Assembly (NCBI GenBank): GCA_910588295.1
Contig: CAJUQO010000010.1
Coordinates: 1 to 64,000, forward strand
Direction of reading: 5' to 3'
Length of the DNA stretch: 64,000 nt
DNA from: an uncultured Lachnospiraceae bacterium
GTDB taxonomy: Bacteria > Bacillota > Clostridia > Lachnospirales > Lachnospiraceae
Shown here: positions 9,281 through 17,122 of the stretch, one piece after another
How positions within the stretch are numbered: the stretch's first letter is position 1
Layout: each line of letters opens with the position of its first letter
Position numbers and translations under genes: made by a program
Notes under the pieces: model-generated
Seen by the model: the letters and a program-made list of their open reading frames with translations, nothing else
Databases searched by the model: none
Told to the model about the DNA's origin: nothing

Positions 9281-9778
9281 ATGTCGCTGGAACAGGACAA
9301 TTATGCGATCATAAAGAGGCAGGAGGAAACGCTGGTTTTTGATCATTTTGACAATGACGACGCGTGGAAACTGGGTTGCCTGCTGGTAGAGGGCGCAAAA
9401 GAGAAGGGCCTTGCCATAGCGGTGGAGATCTGGATTAACGGGTACATGGTGTTCCGCTACGGCTGTAACGGTACAAATAATTATAATGACCTGTGGCTGT
9501 CCCGTAAAGTCAACACCGTTACAATGTTTCATCGCAGTACGCTGCGGGCCCACTACATGCCCTTCGTGGGGGAGGACGACCTGTACAGGGACGCCCACCT
9601 GGATCCCAATGAATACGCGAATATGGGCGGCGGTTTCCCGATCCGGGTAAAGGGCGTAGGATGTATCGGCGCGCTGGCCGTATCTGGCCTCGCCCATACC
9701 CGGGATCACCAGACGGCGGCGGACGCGGTGGCAAAATTTCTGGGCATAGAAGGGATAGAAGCTATAAAGGAGGTTTAA
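9281..9778 (+). CDS. UPF0303 / haem-degrading-domain (GlcG/HbpS-fold) protein
   Basis: A 165-residue protein without a signal peptide. It matches the UPF0303 pattern: a short helical N-terminus, the strand IAVEIWINGYMVFRYG, a W-x-x-R-K segment (LWLSRKVNTV), GGGFPIRVKG, and the C-terminal GCIGALAVSGL followed by DHQTAADAVAKFLG. The last part is the GlcG/HbpS-type fold. The family has no firmly assigned role. It is found near sugar and polyol genes, and cofactor or small-molecule binding is often suggested. The spacing of 48 nt from the M24 gene and 2 nt to the AroE-like gene places it inside the operon. RBS AGGAGG at about 9271. Confidence 0.8.
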   Translation: MSLEQDNYAIIKRQEETLVFDHFDNDDAWKLGCLLVEGAKEKGLAIAVEIWINGYMVFRYGCNGTNNYNDLWLSRKVNTVTMFHRSTLRAHYMPFVGEDDLYRDAHLDPNEYANMGGGFPIRVKGVGCIGALAVSGLAHTRDHQTAADAVAKFLGIEGIEAIKEV

Positions 9779-9780
9779 TC

Positions 9781-10647
9781 ATGGGAAAATCATACAGGGA
9801 AGAACTGGTGGGCGTGTTTGGGGATCCGATTGACGAGAACCCCACCGTAGTGGTGGCTCAGACGGCATTTGAAAAGCTGGGCATTCCCTACCGGTATGTT
9901 ACGGTAAATGTTAAGGCGGAGGATCTTGAGGCGGCCATGAGGGGGCTTGTGGCCATGAATTTTAAGGGTATCCATCTGACGATCCCCCATAAGGTGGCGG
10001 TGCTGCCCTATTTGGATTCTCTGTCGGAGGAGGCGGCCATCATGGGCGCCGTCAATACCGTGGTGGTGAAGGACGGCGAGCTCCGCGGCGAAAATACCGA
10101 CGGCAAAGGCTTCATGAAATCCCTGGAAAATGCCGGGATCAAATGCGGGGGAAAAAAAGTCACCATGCTGGGCGCCGGCGGCGCGGCCAGGGCTATAGCC
10201 GTGGAACTGTGCCGGGCGGGTATCGATGAGCTGGTCATAGTAAACCGCTCCAAAAAGCGGGGCCGGGATCTTCTCGGAACGATTCAGAAAAATTTTGGAT
10301 TGAAAGCGTCCTACCGAAAATGGGATTGCATGATGGCTGTAGACGAAGACACGGATATCCTGGTCAATACCACCAATATTGGTTTGTATCCCGATGTGGA
10401 TGCTAGGCCGGATATTGTGTTTGAGTCCATCACGGACCGTATGACGGTCTGTGATGTCATACCGAACCATCCCCATACGCAGCTTCTTAAGGAGGCGGAA
10501 AAGCGGGGCGCTAGGACGCTGGACGGGCTGGGGATGCTGATCAACCAGTGTGTGGAAAGCATCTATTACTGGACCGGTGAGACGGCGGACGCCGGGAGCA
10601 TGAAAGCGGCGCTGGCTAGGGAATATGGTATAGATGTACAGTGCTGA
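9781..10647 (+). CDS. Shikimate dehydrogenase (AroE)-family NAD(P)-dependent oxidoreductase, atypical
   Basis: A 288-residue two-domain dehydrogenase. The start is the ATG 2 nt after the preceding stop, with AAAGGAGG upstream. The catalytic Lys is in LTIPHK, and the Asn and Asp are in GAVNT and ENTDGKG. The NAD(P) loop is MLGAGGAARAI, followed by IVNRSKKRG, suggestive of NADP binding. The C-terminal Gln is in DGLGMLINQ. The Ser-x-Ser that binds the shikimate carboxylate is absent: ENPTVV replaces the usual HSxSP. The C-terminal Tyr of D-x-x-Y-x-P is also not conserved. It therefore probably oxidises or reduces another hydroxylated substrate in this sugar cluster. A true biosynthetic AroE remains possible but less likely. 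Confidence 0.85.
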   Translation: MGKSYREELVGVFGDPIDENPTVVVAQTAFEKLGIPYRYVTVNVKAEDLEAAMRGLVAMNFKGIHLTIPHKVAVLPYLDSLSEEAAIMGAVNTVVVKDGELRGENTDGKGFMKSLENAGIKCGGKKVTMLGAGGAARAIAVELCRAGIDELVIVNRSKKRGRDLLGTIQKNFGLKASYRKWDCMMAVDEDTDILVNTTNIGLYPDVDARPDIVFESITDRMTVCDVIPNHPHTQLLKEAEKRGARTLDGLGMLINQCVESIYYWTGETADAGSMKAALAREYGIDVQC

Positions 10648-10727
10648 AATATAGGGGCGGATGGTATTGGCCCGGGCATGGACAGCAGCGTCGGCTGCCG
10701 TGTTTATGTACAACTTTAAGGAAAAGG

Positions 10728-10756
10728 ATGACACGGTTTTGAAAAGCTGGTATAAT
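10728..10756 (+). promoter_or_regulatory. Strong candidate sigma-A promoter inside cluster 1
   Basis: ATGACA at 10728-10733 and a perfect TATAAT at 10751-10756, separated by 17 nt. It lies in the 212-nt gap between the AroE-like gene and ulaE and would give a leader of about 97 nt. It suggests that the epimerase-to-transketolase genes can be transcribed separately from the upstream operon. Confidence 0.7.
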
Positions 10757-10859
10757 ACAGGCAGCAGAAAACGTGTGTAACTGTCAGGAGCAGACCGAGC
10801 CGTGCGGTAACAGGGAAGAGGCGGAGCGGTTTCGTATGCCAGGGAGAGGGAGGTACTAT

Positions 10860-11711
10860 ATGGCAAAGGCATATACCCTTGGATTGTATGAAAAAGCCAT
10901 GCCTTCGGAGCTGACGTGGGCGGAAAAGCTCATGGCGGCAAAGGAGGCCGGCTTTGATTTTGTTGAGATCAGCATTGACGAGACGGACGCCAAACTGGCC
11001 CGTCTGGATATGCCCCGGGAGGAACGGCTAAAGCTGGTTCGGACGATGTATGAGGTGGGGGTGCCCATCCGTACCATGTGTCTGTCGGGCCACAGAAAAT
11101 ACCCCTTGGGCAGCAGCGATCCGGCCGTCTGCCAAAGGGGCATGGAGATCATGGAGAAAGCCATCCAGCTTGCGGATGACTTAGGGATCCGGATCATCCA
11201 GCTGGCCGGTTATGATGTGTACTATGAGGAAAGCTCTGAGGAGACCAGGGCCCGGTTTGAGAAAAATCTCAGAAAAGCCATGCTGATGGCGGCGCGGGCC
11301 GGTGTGCTGATGGGCTTTGAGACCATGGAGACAGAATTTATGAACACCACGGCGAAGGCCATGGAGCATGTGAACCGTGTGAATTCGGTGTATCTGAACG
11401 TATATCCCGACACTGGAAATATCAAAAACGCGTCTGTCACCTACGGCACGGATGTGCTGGCTGATCTGAAAAGCGGCGCGGGCCATATCACTTCCGTGCA
11501 CCTGAAAGAGACGGTTCCCGGCGTATTCCGCGAGGTTCCCTTTGGGACAGGGCATGTGGATTTTAAGGCCATGATCCAGACGGCTTGGTCCATGGGTATA
11601 CGGAAATATGTGACGGAGTTCTGGTATAAGGGTAATCCCGCGTGGAAGGAAGATCTGGCTTTTGCCCATGATATGATGTCGGATATTCTGGACGGTCAGC
11701 CGGAGGATTGA
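10860..11711 (+). CDS. ulaE: L-xylulose-5-phosphate/L-ribulose-5-phosphate 3-epimerase (UlaE/SgbU-like)
   Basis: A 283-residue TIM-barrel enzyme of the xylose-isomerase-like/AP endonuclease 2 fold. It closely follows UlaE: LGLYEKAMP at the N-terminus, FDFVEISIDETD, IRTMCLSGHRKYPLGS, IIQLAGYDVYYEE, GFETMETEFMN, NVYPDTGNI, SVHLKET and FREVPFGTGHVDF. The metal-ligand Glu, Asp, His and Glu positions are present in these motifs. It interconverts L-xylulose 5-phosphate and L-ribulose 5-phosphate. The usual next enzyme, a UlaF/AraD-type 4-epimerase, is not in this window. The start is the ATG after GGGAGAGGGAGG; an earlier in-frame ATG at 10773 has no good RBS. Confidence 0.9.
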   Translation: MAKAYTLGLYEKAMPSELTWAEKLMAAKEAGFDFVEISIDETDAKLARLDMPREERLKLVRTMYEVGVPIRTMCLSGHRKYPLGSSDPAVCQRGMEIMEKAIQLADDLGIRIIQLAGYDVYYEESSEETRARFEKNLRKAMLMAARAGVLMGFETMETEFMNTTAKAMEHVNRVNSVYLNVYPDTGNIKNASVTYGTDVLADLKSGAGHITSVHLKETVPGVFREVPFGTGHVDFKAMIQTAWSMGIRKYVTEFWYKGNPAWKEDLAFAHDMMSDILDGQPED

Positions 11712-11713
11712 TA

Positions 11714-12382
11714 ATGGATAAGATCGAACTGCTGCCCTCCGTTTTGTCGGCGGATTTTACCGATCTGGGGAGGGATCTGAAAGAAGTGGAGAAGGCGGGG
11801 GTCCGCACCGTACATATCGATGTGATGGATGGCAATTTCGTGCCGAGCCTGTCTCTGGGTTTTCCGGTCATCGCATCTATGCGGAAGGCCAGCGGCCTGT
11901 TTTTTGACGTTCATTTGATGGTGGAGGAACCGGGGCGGTATGTGGAAATGGCCGCAGAGGCCGGGGCCGACCGGATCGGCATCCATGTGGAGGCGTGCAG
12001 ACATCTGCACAGAACCATCCAGCAGATACGGGCTCTCGGGAAGGAAGTCTGCGTGGTGCTGAACCCGGCCACGCCTCTGACGGCGCTGGAGTATGTGCTG
12101 GGGGATGTGGACACGGTACTTTTGATGACTGTCAACCCGGGGTTCGGGGGACAGGCTTACATTCCTTCCATGACGGAAAAGATCCGCAGGCTGCGAGGGA
12201 TGCTGGATACGGAGGGGCTGTCCGTTCCCATCGAGGTGGACGGCGGCATGAAGCCGGGCAATGTGCGGCAGGTTCTGGATGCGGGAGCCAGCCTGATTGT
12301 GGCCGGCTCCAGTGTATTTAACGGACGGATCGGTGAGTCGGTCCGGGAGTTTCAGCGTGTTTTTGCGGAGTATTCCGCTTAA
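11714..12382 (+). CDS. rpe: Ribulose-phosphate 3-epimerase family protein
   Basis: A 222-residue TIM-barrel metal-dependent epimerase. It interconverts D-ribulose 5-phosphate and D-xylulose 5-phosphate, or acts on a related ketose phosphate as AlsE does. Signature segments are LLPSVLSADF, HIDVMDGNFVPSLSLG, FDVHLMVEEP, VLNPATPL, MTVNPGFGGQ and EVDGGMKPGN. The catalytic Asp pair sits in HIDVMD and EVDGG. The start is the ATG after GGAGG at 11702-11706, just past the ulaE stop. A second copy lies at 52053-52718. Confidence 0.92.
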   Translation: MDKIELLPSVLSADFTDLGRDLKEVEKAGVRTVHIDVMDGNFVPSLSLGFPVIASMRKASGLFFDVHLMVEEPGRYVEMAAEAGADRIGIHVEACRHLHRTIQQIRALGKEVCVVLNPATPLTALEYVLGDVDTVLLMTVNPGFGGQAYIPSMTEKIRRLRGMLDTEGLSVPIEVDGGMKPGNVRQVLDAGASLIVAGSSVFNGRIGESVREFQRVFAEYSA

Positions 12383-12421
12383 CATAATTTTATAATGAGC
12401 CGAAAGGCGAGGAGGTACAAT

Positions 12422-13075
12422 ATGCGTTTTTTTGTTGACACAGCAAATGTTGAGGAGATCAGGAAGGCCAATGACATGGGCGTAATCTGCGGCGTGACCA
12501 CCAACCCGTCTTTGATTGCCAAGGAGGGCAGAGACTTTAACGAGGTGATCAAGGAGATCGCGTCCATCGTGGACGGCGCTATCAGCGGTGAGGTAAAGGC
12601 CACCACCACGGATGCGGAGGGCATGATCCGTGAGGGCCGTGAGATCGCGGCGATCCATCCGAATATGGTGGTGAAGATCCCCATGACCGTGGAGGGGCTG
12701 AAAGCCGTTAAGGTGCTGTCCGCCGAGGGGATCAAGACCAATGTGACGCTGATATTCTCCGCCAATCAGGCTCTTTTAGCCGCCCGGGCCGGAGCCACCT
12801 ATGTTTCCCCGTTCCTGGGCCGTCTGGACGATATTTCCCAGCCCGGTACGGAGCTCATTGAGACTATTGCCGAGATGTTCGCGGTGGCGGGGATTGAGAC
12901 CCAGATCATCGCGGCTAGCGTCCGCCACCCGATCCATGTGACGGAATGTGCCCTGGCAGGCGCGGATATCGCCACGGTGCCGTATAAGGTGATCGAGCAG
13001 ATGACGAAGCATCCTCTGACGGATCAGGGTATCGAGAAATTCAAGAAAGATTATGAGGCCGTATTTGGCGCTTAA
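12422..13075 (+). CDS. Transaldolase, TalC/fructose-6-phosphate aldolase-like subfamily
   Basis: A 217-residue class I aldolase-fold enzyme, the short length of the TalC/Fsa group. It begins MRFFVDTANVEEIR and continues GVTTNPSLIAKEG, VVKIPMT (Schiff-base Lys), TNVTLIFSANQALLAARAGATYVSPFLGR (shown here across 28 residues in the gene as separate strands TNVTLIF and SPFLGR) and IIAASVRHP. It either exchanges dihydroxyacetone units between sugar phosphates or cleaves fructose 6-phosphate. These cannot be separated from sequence alone, although many clostridial members act as transaldolases. RBS GGAGG at 12411-12415, 40-nt gap after rpe. Confidence 0.9.
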   Translation: MRFFVDTANVEEIRKANDMGVICGVTTNPSLIAKEGRDFNEVIKEIASIVDGAISGEVKATTTDAEGMIREGREIAAIHPNMVVKIPMTVEGLKAVKVLSAEGIKTNVTLIFSANQALLAARAGATYVSPFLGRLDDISQPGTELIETIAEMFAVAGIETQIIAASVRHPIHVTECALAGADIATVPYKVIEQMTKHPLTDQGIEKFKKDYEAVFGA

Positions 13076-13133
13076 AAGATTTTTATGTGCGGCGGTTCGG
13101 CGTGCTTGGGCCGCTGCGGCAGAACAGGAGTGA

Positions 13134-13976
13134 ATGATGAACAAAACAGAACTTCAGAAAATGGCCGTGGAAGTGCGGAAAGGTATTGTAACCGGCGTCC
13201 ATGCCGCCAAGGCGGGGCATCCCGGCGGTTCTCTGTCCGCCGCGGACGTATTTACTTATCTGTATTTTGAGGAAATGAATATAGATCCGGAGAATCCGAA
13301 GGATCCGGGACGCGACCGCTTTGTGCTCTCCAAGGGGCATACGGCCCCCGGCCTGTATTCCGTGCTGGCCAACAGAGGTTATTTCCCGGTGGAGGATTTA
13401 AAGACGCTCCGCCATATCGGTTCCCATTTACAGGGGCATCCCTGTATCCAGCACACGCCGGGTATTGATATGTCCAGCGGCTCCCTGGGTCAGGGGATTT
13501 CCGCGGCGGTGGGTATGGCGCTGTCTGCCAAGCTGAGCCAGGATACCTACCGGGTATATACGCTGCTGGGTGACGGCGAGATTCAGGAAGGCCAGGTCTG
13601 GGAGGCCGCCATGTTCGCCGGCCACCGGAAACTGGACAACCTGTGCGTGATTGTGGATAACAATGGCCTGCAGATCGACGGTCCCGTGGATCAGGTGTGC
13701 AGCCCCTATCCCATAGATAAAAAATTTGAGGCATTCAATTTCCATGTGATTTCCGTGGCCGACGGCAATGATTTTGACCAGCTGAAAGCAGCCTTTGACG
13801 AGGCCAGGGCCACCAAAGGTATGCCCGCGGCAATCGTAATGAAAACAGTCAAGGGCAAGGGCGTATCCTTTATGGAAAACCAGGTGGGCTGGCACGGTAA
13901 AGCGCCTAATGACGAGGAGTACGCCATAGCCATGGCAGATTTGGAAAAGGCAGGTGAAGCGTTATGTCAGAAGTAA
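13134..13976 (+). CDS. Transketolase, N-terminal (thiamine-diphosphate-binding) subunit
   Basis: A 280-residue half-transketolase. It has KAGHPGGSLSAADV, LSKGHTAPGLYSVLA, SLGQGISAAVGMALSAK and the ThDP/Mg motif GDGEIQEGQVWEAA followed by DNNGLQIDG. It works with the next gene product to transfer two-carbon ketol units in the pentose phosphate route. Two in-frame ATGs lie at 13134 and 13137, and CAGGAG just before them fits either. The end overlaps the C-terminal subunit gene by 13 nt, an arrangement repeated exactly in the paralogous pair at 50295-52060. Confidence 0.95.
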   Translation: MMNKTELQKMAVEVRKGIVTGVHAAKAGHPGGSLSAADVFTYLYFEEMNIDPENPKDPGRDRFVLSKGHTAPGLYSVLANRGYFPVEDLKTLRHIGSHLQGHPCIQHTPGIDMSSGSLGQGISAAVGMALSAKLSQDTYRVYTLLGDGEIQEGQVWEAAMFAGHRKLDNLCVIVDNNGLQIDGPVDQVCSPYPIDKKFEAFNFHVISVADGNDFDQLKAAFDEARATKGMPAAIVMKTVKGKGVSFMENQVGWHGKAPNDEEYAIAMADLEKAGEALCQK

Positions 13977-14905
13977 AGAAAGTCGCTACCAGGCAGAGTT
14001 ACGGTGAGGCGTTGGTAGAGCTCGGCAAAGAGCATGAAAATCTGGTCGTGCTGGATGCCGATCTGGCAGCCGCTACACAGACGGGGAAATTTAAAGCCGT
14101 GTTCCCGGAGCGCCATATCGACTGCGGGATCGCGGAGTGCAATATGATCGGCATCGCCGCCGGTATAGCCACCACGGGCAAGGTGCCTTTTGCCAGCACC
14201 TTCGCCATGTTTGCGGCGGGCAGGGCTTTTGAGCAGGTGAGGAATTCCGTGGGGTATCCCCATCTAAATGTAAAGATCGGCGCCACCCATGCGGGGATTT
14301 CCGTGGGCGAGGACGGCGCCACCCATCAGTGCAACGAGGATATTGCCCTGATGCGCACGATCCCGGGCATGACGGTGATCAATCCCTCCGATGACGTGGA
14401 GGCAAAGGCGGCGGTTCGCGCAGCCTATGAGATGGACGGCCCCGTATATCTGCGCTTCGGCCGTCTGGCTGTCCCGGTGATCAACGACAGCCCGGATTAT
14501 ACATTTGAAGTCGGTAAGGGTGTGACGCTGCGGGATGGCCAGGACGTGGCTATCGTGGCCACAGGCCTCTGTGTGAATTCCGCTCTGGAGGCTGCCGAAC
14601 TGCTGAAGGCAGAGGGCGTGGAGGCCAGAGTGATCAATATCCACACCATTAAGCCCATTGATGCGGAACTGATCGCGAAGGCGGCAAAAGAATGCGGCCG
14701 GGTCGTCACCGTGGAGGAACATTCGGTGATCGGCGGCCTGGGCAGCGCGGTCTGCGACGTGCTCTGCGAGAGGCATCCGGCGCCTGTGAAGAAGATCGGC
14801 GTGCAGGATGTATTTGGTGAGTCCGGCCCGGCGGTGAAGCTGTTGGAGAAATACCGTCTGGATGGAAAAGGGGTATACGAGCAGGTTCTGGAGTTTATAA
14901 AATAA
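13964..14905 (+). CDS. Transketolase, C-terminal (pyrimidine-binding) subunit
   Basis: A 313-residue partner of the N-terminal subunit. It has the pyrimidine-binding domain (VVLDADLAAAT, ERHIDCGIAECNMIGIAAG with the catalytic Glu, ATHAGISVGEDGATHQ) and a C-terminal domain (VAIVATGLCVNSALEAA, TVEEHSVIGGLG). It begins inside the end of the upstream gene, so translation is coupled. It is very similar to the protein encoded at 50295-51233. No clear terminator follows; instead a promoter-like pair begins at 14909. Confidence 0.95.
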   Translation: MSEVKKVATRQSYGEALVELGKEHENLVVLDADLAAATQTGKFKAVFPERHIDCGIAECNMIGIAAGIATTGKVPFASTFAMFAAGRAFEQVRNSVGYPHLNVKIGATHAGISVGEDGATHQCNEDIALMRTIPGMTVINPSDDVEAKAAVRAAYEMDGPVYLRFGRLAVPVINDSPDYTFEVGKGVTLRDGQDVAIVATGLCVNSALEAAELLKAEGVEARVINIHTIKPIDAELIAKAAKECGRVVTVEEHSVIGGLGSAVCDVLCERHPAPVKKIGVQDVFGESGPAVKLLEKYRLDGKGVYEQVLEFIK

Positions 14906-14908
14906 AGG

Positions 14909-14937
14909 TTGCCGTTTCGTACGACGGCCTGTATAAT
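14909..14937 (+). promoter_or_regulatory. Candidate promoter for rpiB-like gene
   Basis: TTGCCG at 14909-14914 and a perfect TATAAT at 14932-14937 with a 17-nt spacer, directly after the transketolase stop. The leader would be about 75 nt. Confidence 0.65.
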
Positions 14938-15020
14938 ACAGGAGGCATCGGTCATGGTTGGCTGGTGCCTCTATGGCTTACTATATACAGATCCATGGAA
15001 CGTTTCGGAGGAATTGGGAG

Positions 15021-15467
15021 ATGAAAATCGGAATTGGTAATGATCATACGTCAGTGGACATGAAATGGGAAATCGTGGCCTATCTGGAATCCCTGGGGTA
15101 TGAGGTGGTCAACTATGGTACGGATAGCCGGGAATCCTGTGACTATCCGGTATATGGGAAGAAAGTGGCCTGTGCGGTGACGGGCGGCGAGGTGGAGCGG
15201 GGCATCCTGATCTGCGGTACCGGCGTGGGGATTTCACTGGCGGCCAACAAGGTGAAAGGGATCCGGGCCGCCGTGTGCAGCGAGCCTTATACGGCCCGGC
15301 TCTCCAAGGAACACAATGATACCAATATCCTGGCTTTCGGCAGCCGGGTGGTGGGCACAGAGCTGGCAAAGATGATTGTCAGTGCCTGGCTGGACGCAGA
15401 ATTTGAGGGCGGCCGACATAAAAGGCGCGTGGATATGATCATGGCAATCGAGGCGGAGAAAGAGTAG
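15021..15467 (+). CDS. RpiB/LacA/LacB-family sugar-phosphate isomerase
   Basis: A 148-residue cytoplasmic isomerase. The N-terminus KIGIGNDHTSVDMK matches the family pattern G-x-D-H. RGILICGTGVGISLAANK contains the catalytic Cys and the anion-binding GTG loop. EHNDTNILAFGSRVVG follows, and EFEGGRHKRRVDMI is near the C-terminus. The family isomerises ribose 5-phosphate, allose 6-phosphate, galactose 6-phosphate or tetrose phosphates, so the exact substrate is open. Asp-His-Thr replaces the commoner Asp-His-Gly/Ala at the active-site loop. The start is the ATG after GGAGGAATTGGGAG. A second family member is at 58082-58528. Confidence 0.9.
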   Translation: MKIGIGNDHTSVDMKWEIVAYLESLGYEVVNYGTDSRESCDYPVYGKKVACAVTGGEVERGILICGTGVGISLAANKVKGIRAAVCSEPYTARLSKEHNDTNILAFGSRVVGTELAKMIVSAWLDAEFEGGRHKRRVDMIMAIEAEKE

Positions 15468-15500
15468 AATTGGCCTGACAGGAAAAGGAGTATCACATTT

Positions 15501-16913
15501 ATGGGTGGATTTTTTGGCGTAGCGGCAAAAAGGGACTGTGTATTGGAGCTTTTTTATGGAGTTGATTACCATTCCCATCTGGGGACGAGACGGGGCGGTA
15601 TGGCGACATACGGAGAAGGCGGGTTTAACCGGGCGATTCATAATATTGAGAATTCCCCCTTCCGTACAAAATTTGACAGGGATGTTGGGGAGATGAAGGG
15701 CTATATGGGTATCGGCTGTATTTCAGATTTCGAGCCCCAGCCCCTTTTGATCCAGTCCCATCTTGGCAGCTTTGCCATCACCACAGTGGGAAAGATCAAT
15801 AATTTTGAAGAGCTGTTAAAGGAGATTTATAAAGACGGGCCCGCTCATTTCCAGGAGATGACCAACGGCCAGATCAATGCCACGGAACTTGTCGCGGCCC
15901 TGATCTGCAAGAGGGACAGTCTGGTGGAGGGGATCCGATATGTTCAAGAGACTGTGGACGGTTCCATGACCCTGCTGTTGATGACGAGCGAGGGCATCTA
16001 TGCGGCCCGGGATCGCTATGGGCGCACTCCCTGTGTGGTCGGGCGTAAAGAGGATGCCTACTGCGTCTCCTTTGAGAGTTTTGCTTATATCAACCTGGGT
16101 TATACTGATTACAAGGAACTGGGGCCCGGGGAAATCGTGCGTCTCCATCCCGATGGTGTGGAGGTGTTGGCCCGGCCCGGAAAAGATATGCGGATCTGTT
16201 CCTTCCTTTGGGTATACTACGGGTATCCCACCTCTGCTTATGAGGGGGTTAACGTGGAGCAGATGCGTTACAATTGCGGCAACATGCTGGCAAAACGGGA
16301 TAAGGGGACGGTAGAGCCGGATATTGTGGCAGGTGTACCGGATTCCGGTATTGCCCATGCCATCGGCTATTCCAATGAATCGGGCATTCCCTACGCGCGG
16401 CCCTTTATCAAATATACGCCCACCTGGCCCCGTTCTTTTATGCCTACCAACCAGAATCAGCGGGAGCTGATCGCCCGCATGAAGCTGATCCCGGTGCAGG
16501 CGCTGATCAGGGATAAGAGACTGTTGCTGATCGACGATTCGATCGTGCGGGGTACTCAGCTTCGGGATACCACGGAGTTTTTGTACCGGAGCGGTGCGAA
16601 GGAAGTGCATGTGCGTCCGGCCTGTCCGCCTTTGATCTACGGCTGTAAATTCCTGAATTTCTCCCGCTCCAAATCGGAAATGGAGCTGATTACCCGCCGT
16701 GTGATCCGGGAACAGGAGGGGGACGAGGTTTCCGGGGAGGTTCTGGAGGAATATGCGGATCCCTGCTCCTGCCGGTATGCGAAGATGCTGGAGGAGATCC
16801 GGAAAAAGCAGAACTTTACCACCCTGCGTTACCATCGTCTGGACGACTTACTGGCTTCCATCGGCCTGGAACCCTGTAAGGTGTGTACGTATTGCTTTAA
16901 TGGGAAAGAGTAA
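15501..16913 (+). CDS. PurF-like amidophosphoribosyltransferase family protein lacking the N-terminal Cys nucleophile
   Basis: A 470-residue protein with an N-terminal class II glutaminase-like domain (about residues 1-230) and a C-terminal phosphoribosyltransferase domain. Canonical PurF matures to Cys1-Gly-x-x-G. Here the N-terminus is MGGFFGVAAK, placing Gly at the Cys position, so glutaminase activity is doubtful. HLGTRRGGMATYG replaces the usual HRGQ segment. The PRPP loop LLLIDDSIVRGTQL is intact. Cys clusters near the end (DPCSC and EPCKVCTYC) could bind an Fe-S cluster as in Bacillus PurF. I recall similar proteins as second PurF-like copies in Firmicutes. It follows rpiB by 33 nt, with RBS AAAAGGAG. 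Its role in the sugar cluster, if any, is unknown. Confidence 0.85.
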   Translation: MGGFFGVAAKRDCVLELFYGVDYHSHLGTRRGGMATYGEGGFNRAIHNIENSPFRTKFDRDVGEMKGYMGIGCISDFEPQPLLIQSHLGSFAITTVGKINNFEELLKEIYKDGPAHFQEMTNGQINATELVAALICKRDSLVEGIRYVQETVDGSMTLLLMTSEGIYAARDRYGRTPCVVGRKEDAYCVSFESFAYINLGYTDYKELGPGEIVRLHPDGVEVLARPGKDMRICSFLWVYYGYPTSAYEGVNVEQMRYNCGNMLAKRDKGTVEPDIVAGVPDSGIAHAIGYSNESGIPYARPFIKYTPTWPRSFMPTNQNQRELIARMKLIPVQALIRDKRLLLIDDSIVRGTQLRDTTEFLYRSGAKEVHVRPACPPLIYGCKFLNFSRSKSEMELITRRVIREQEGDEVSGEVLEEYADPCSCRYAKMLEEIRKKQNFTTLRYHRLDDLLASIGLEPCKVCTYCFNGKE

Positions 16914-16919
16914 AGCCTG

Positions 16920-17048
16920 TTGACACGGGATGAGTAATATTATAATGTGATAATTCTTCCGGGGGGCAAAACGATATACGTGAAATTTAATCTGTAAACA
17001 AGAAAAGGTATGGCCATCGGGATTGCGTAGAAGCAATCCCGATTTTTT
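16920..17048 (+). ncRNA. Possible small RNA: promoter-like pair followed by a strong terminator, no gene between
   Basis: TTGACA at 16920-16925 and TATAAT at 16941-16946 (spacer 15; TAATGT would give 17) lie just after the purF-like stop. The next strong terminator ends at 17048. The implied transcript of about 95 nt has no convincing reading frame. It could equally be only the 3' end of the upstream operon. Confidence 0.3.
17016..17048 (+). terminator. Rho-independent terminator of the cluster 1 end
   Basis: A perfect 11-bp stem, ATCGGGATTGC / GCAATCCCGAT, with a GTAGAA loop followed by a run of T. Confidence 0.92.
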
Positions 17049-17122
17049 GCGTGCCGAATATGTGCGAAGGGATATCCGGCGAATACGGTTAATGTTATAA
17101 AAAGTTTTCCGCATAGCAGAGA

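Noticed and set aside
8213..9709. A 498-codon open frame on the minus strand
   Set aside because: It is antisense to the M24 and UPF0303 genes, has no domain I can recognise and no RBS, and arises from the GC-rich codon bias of the true genes.
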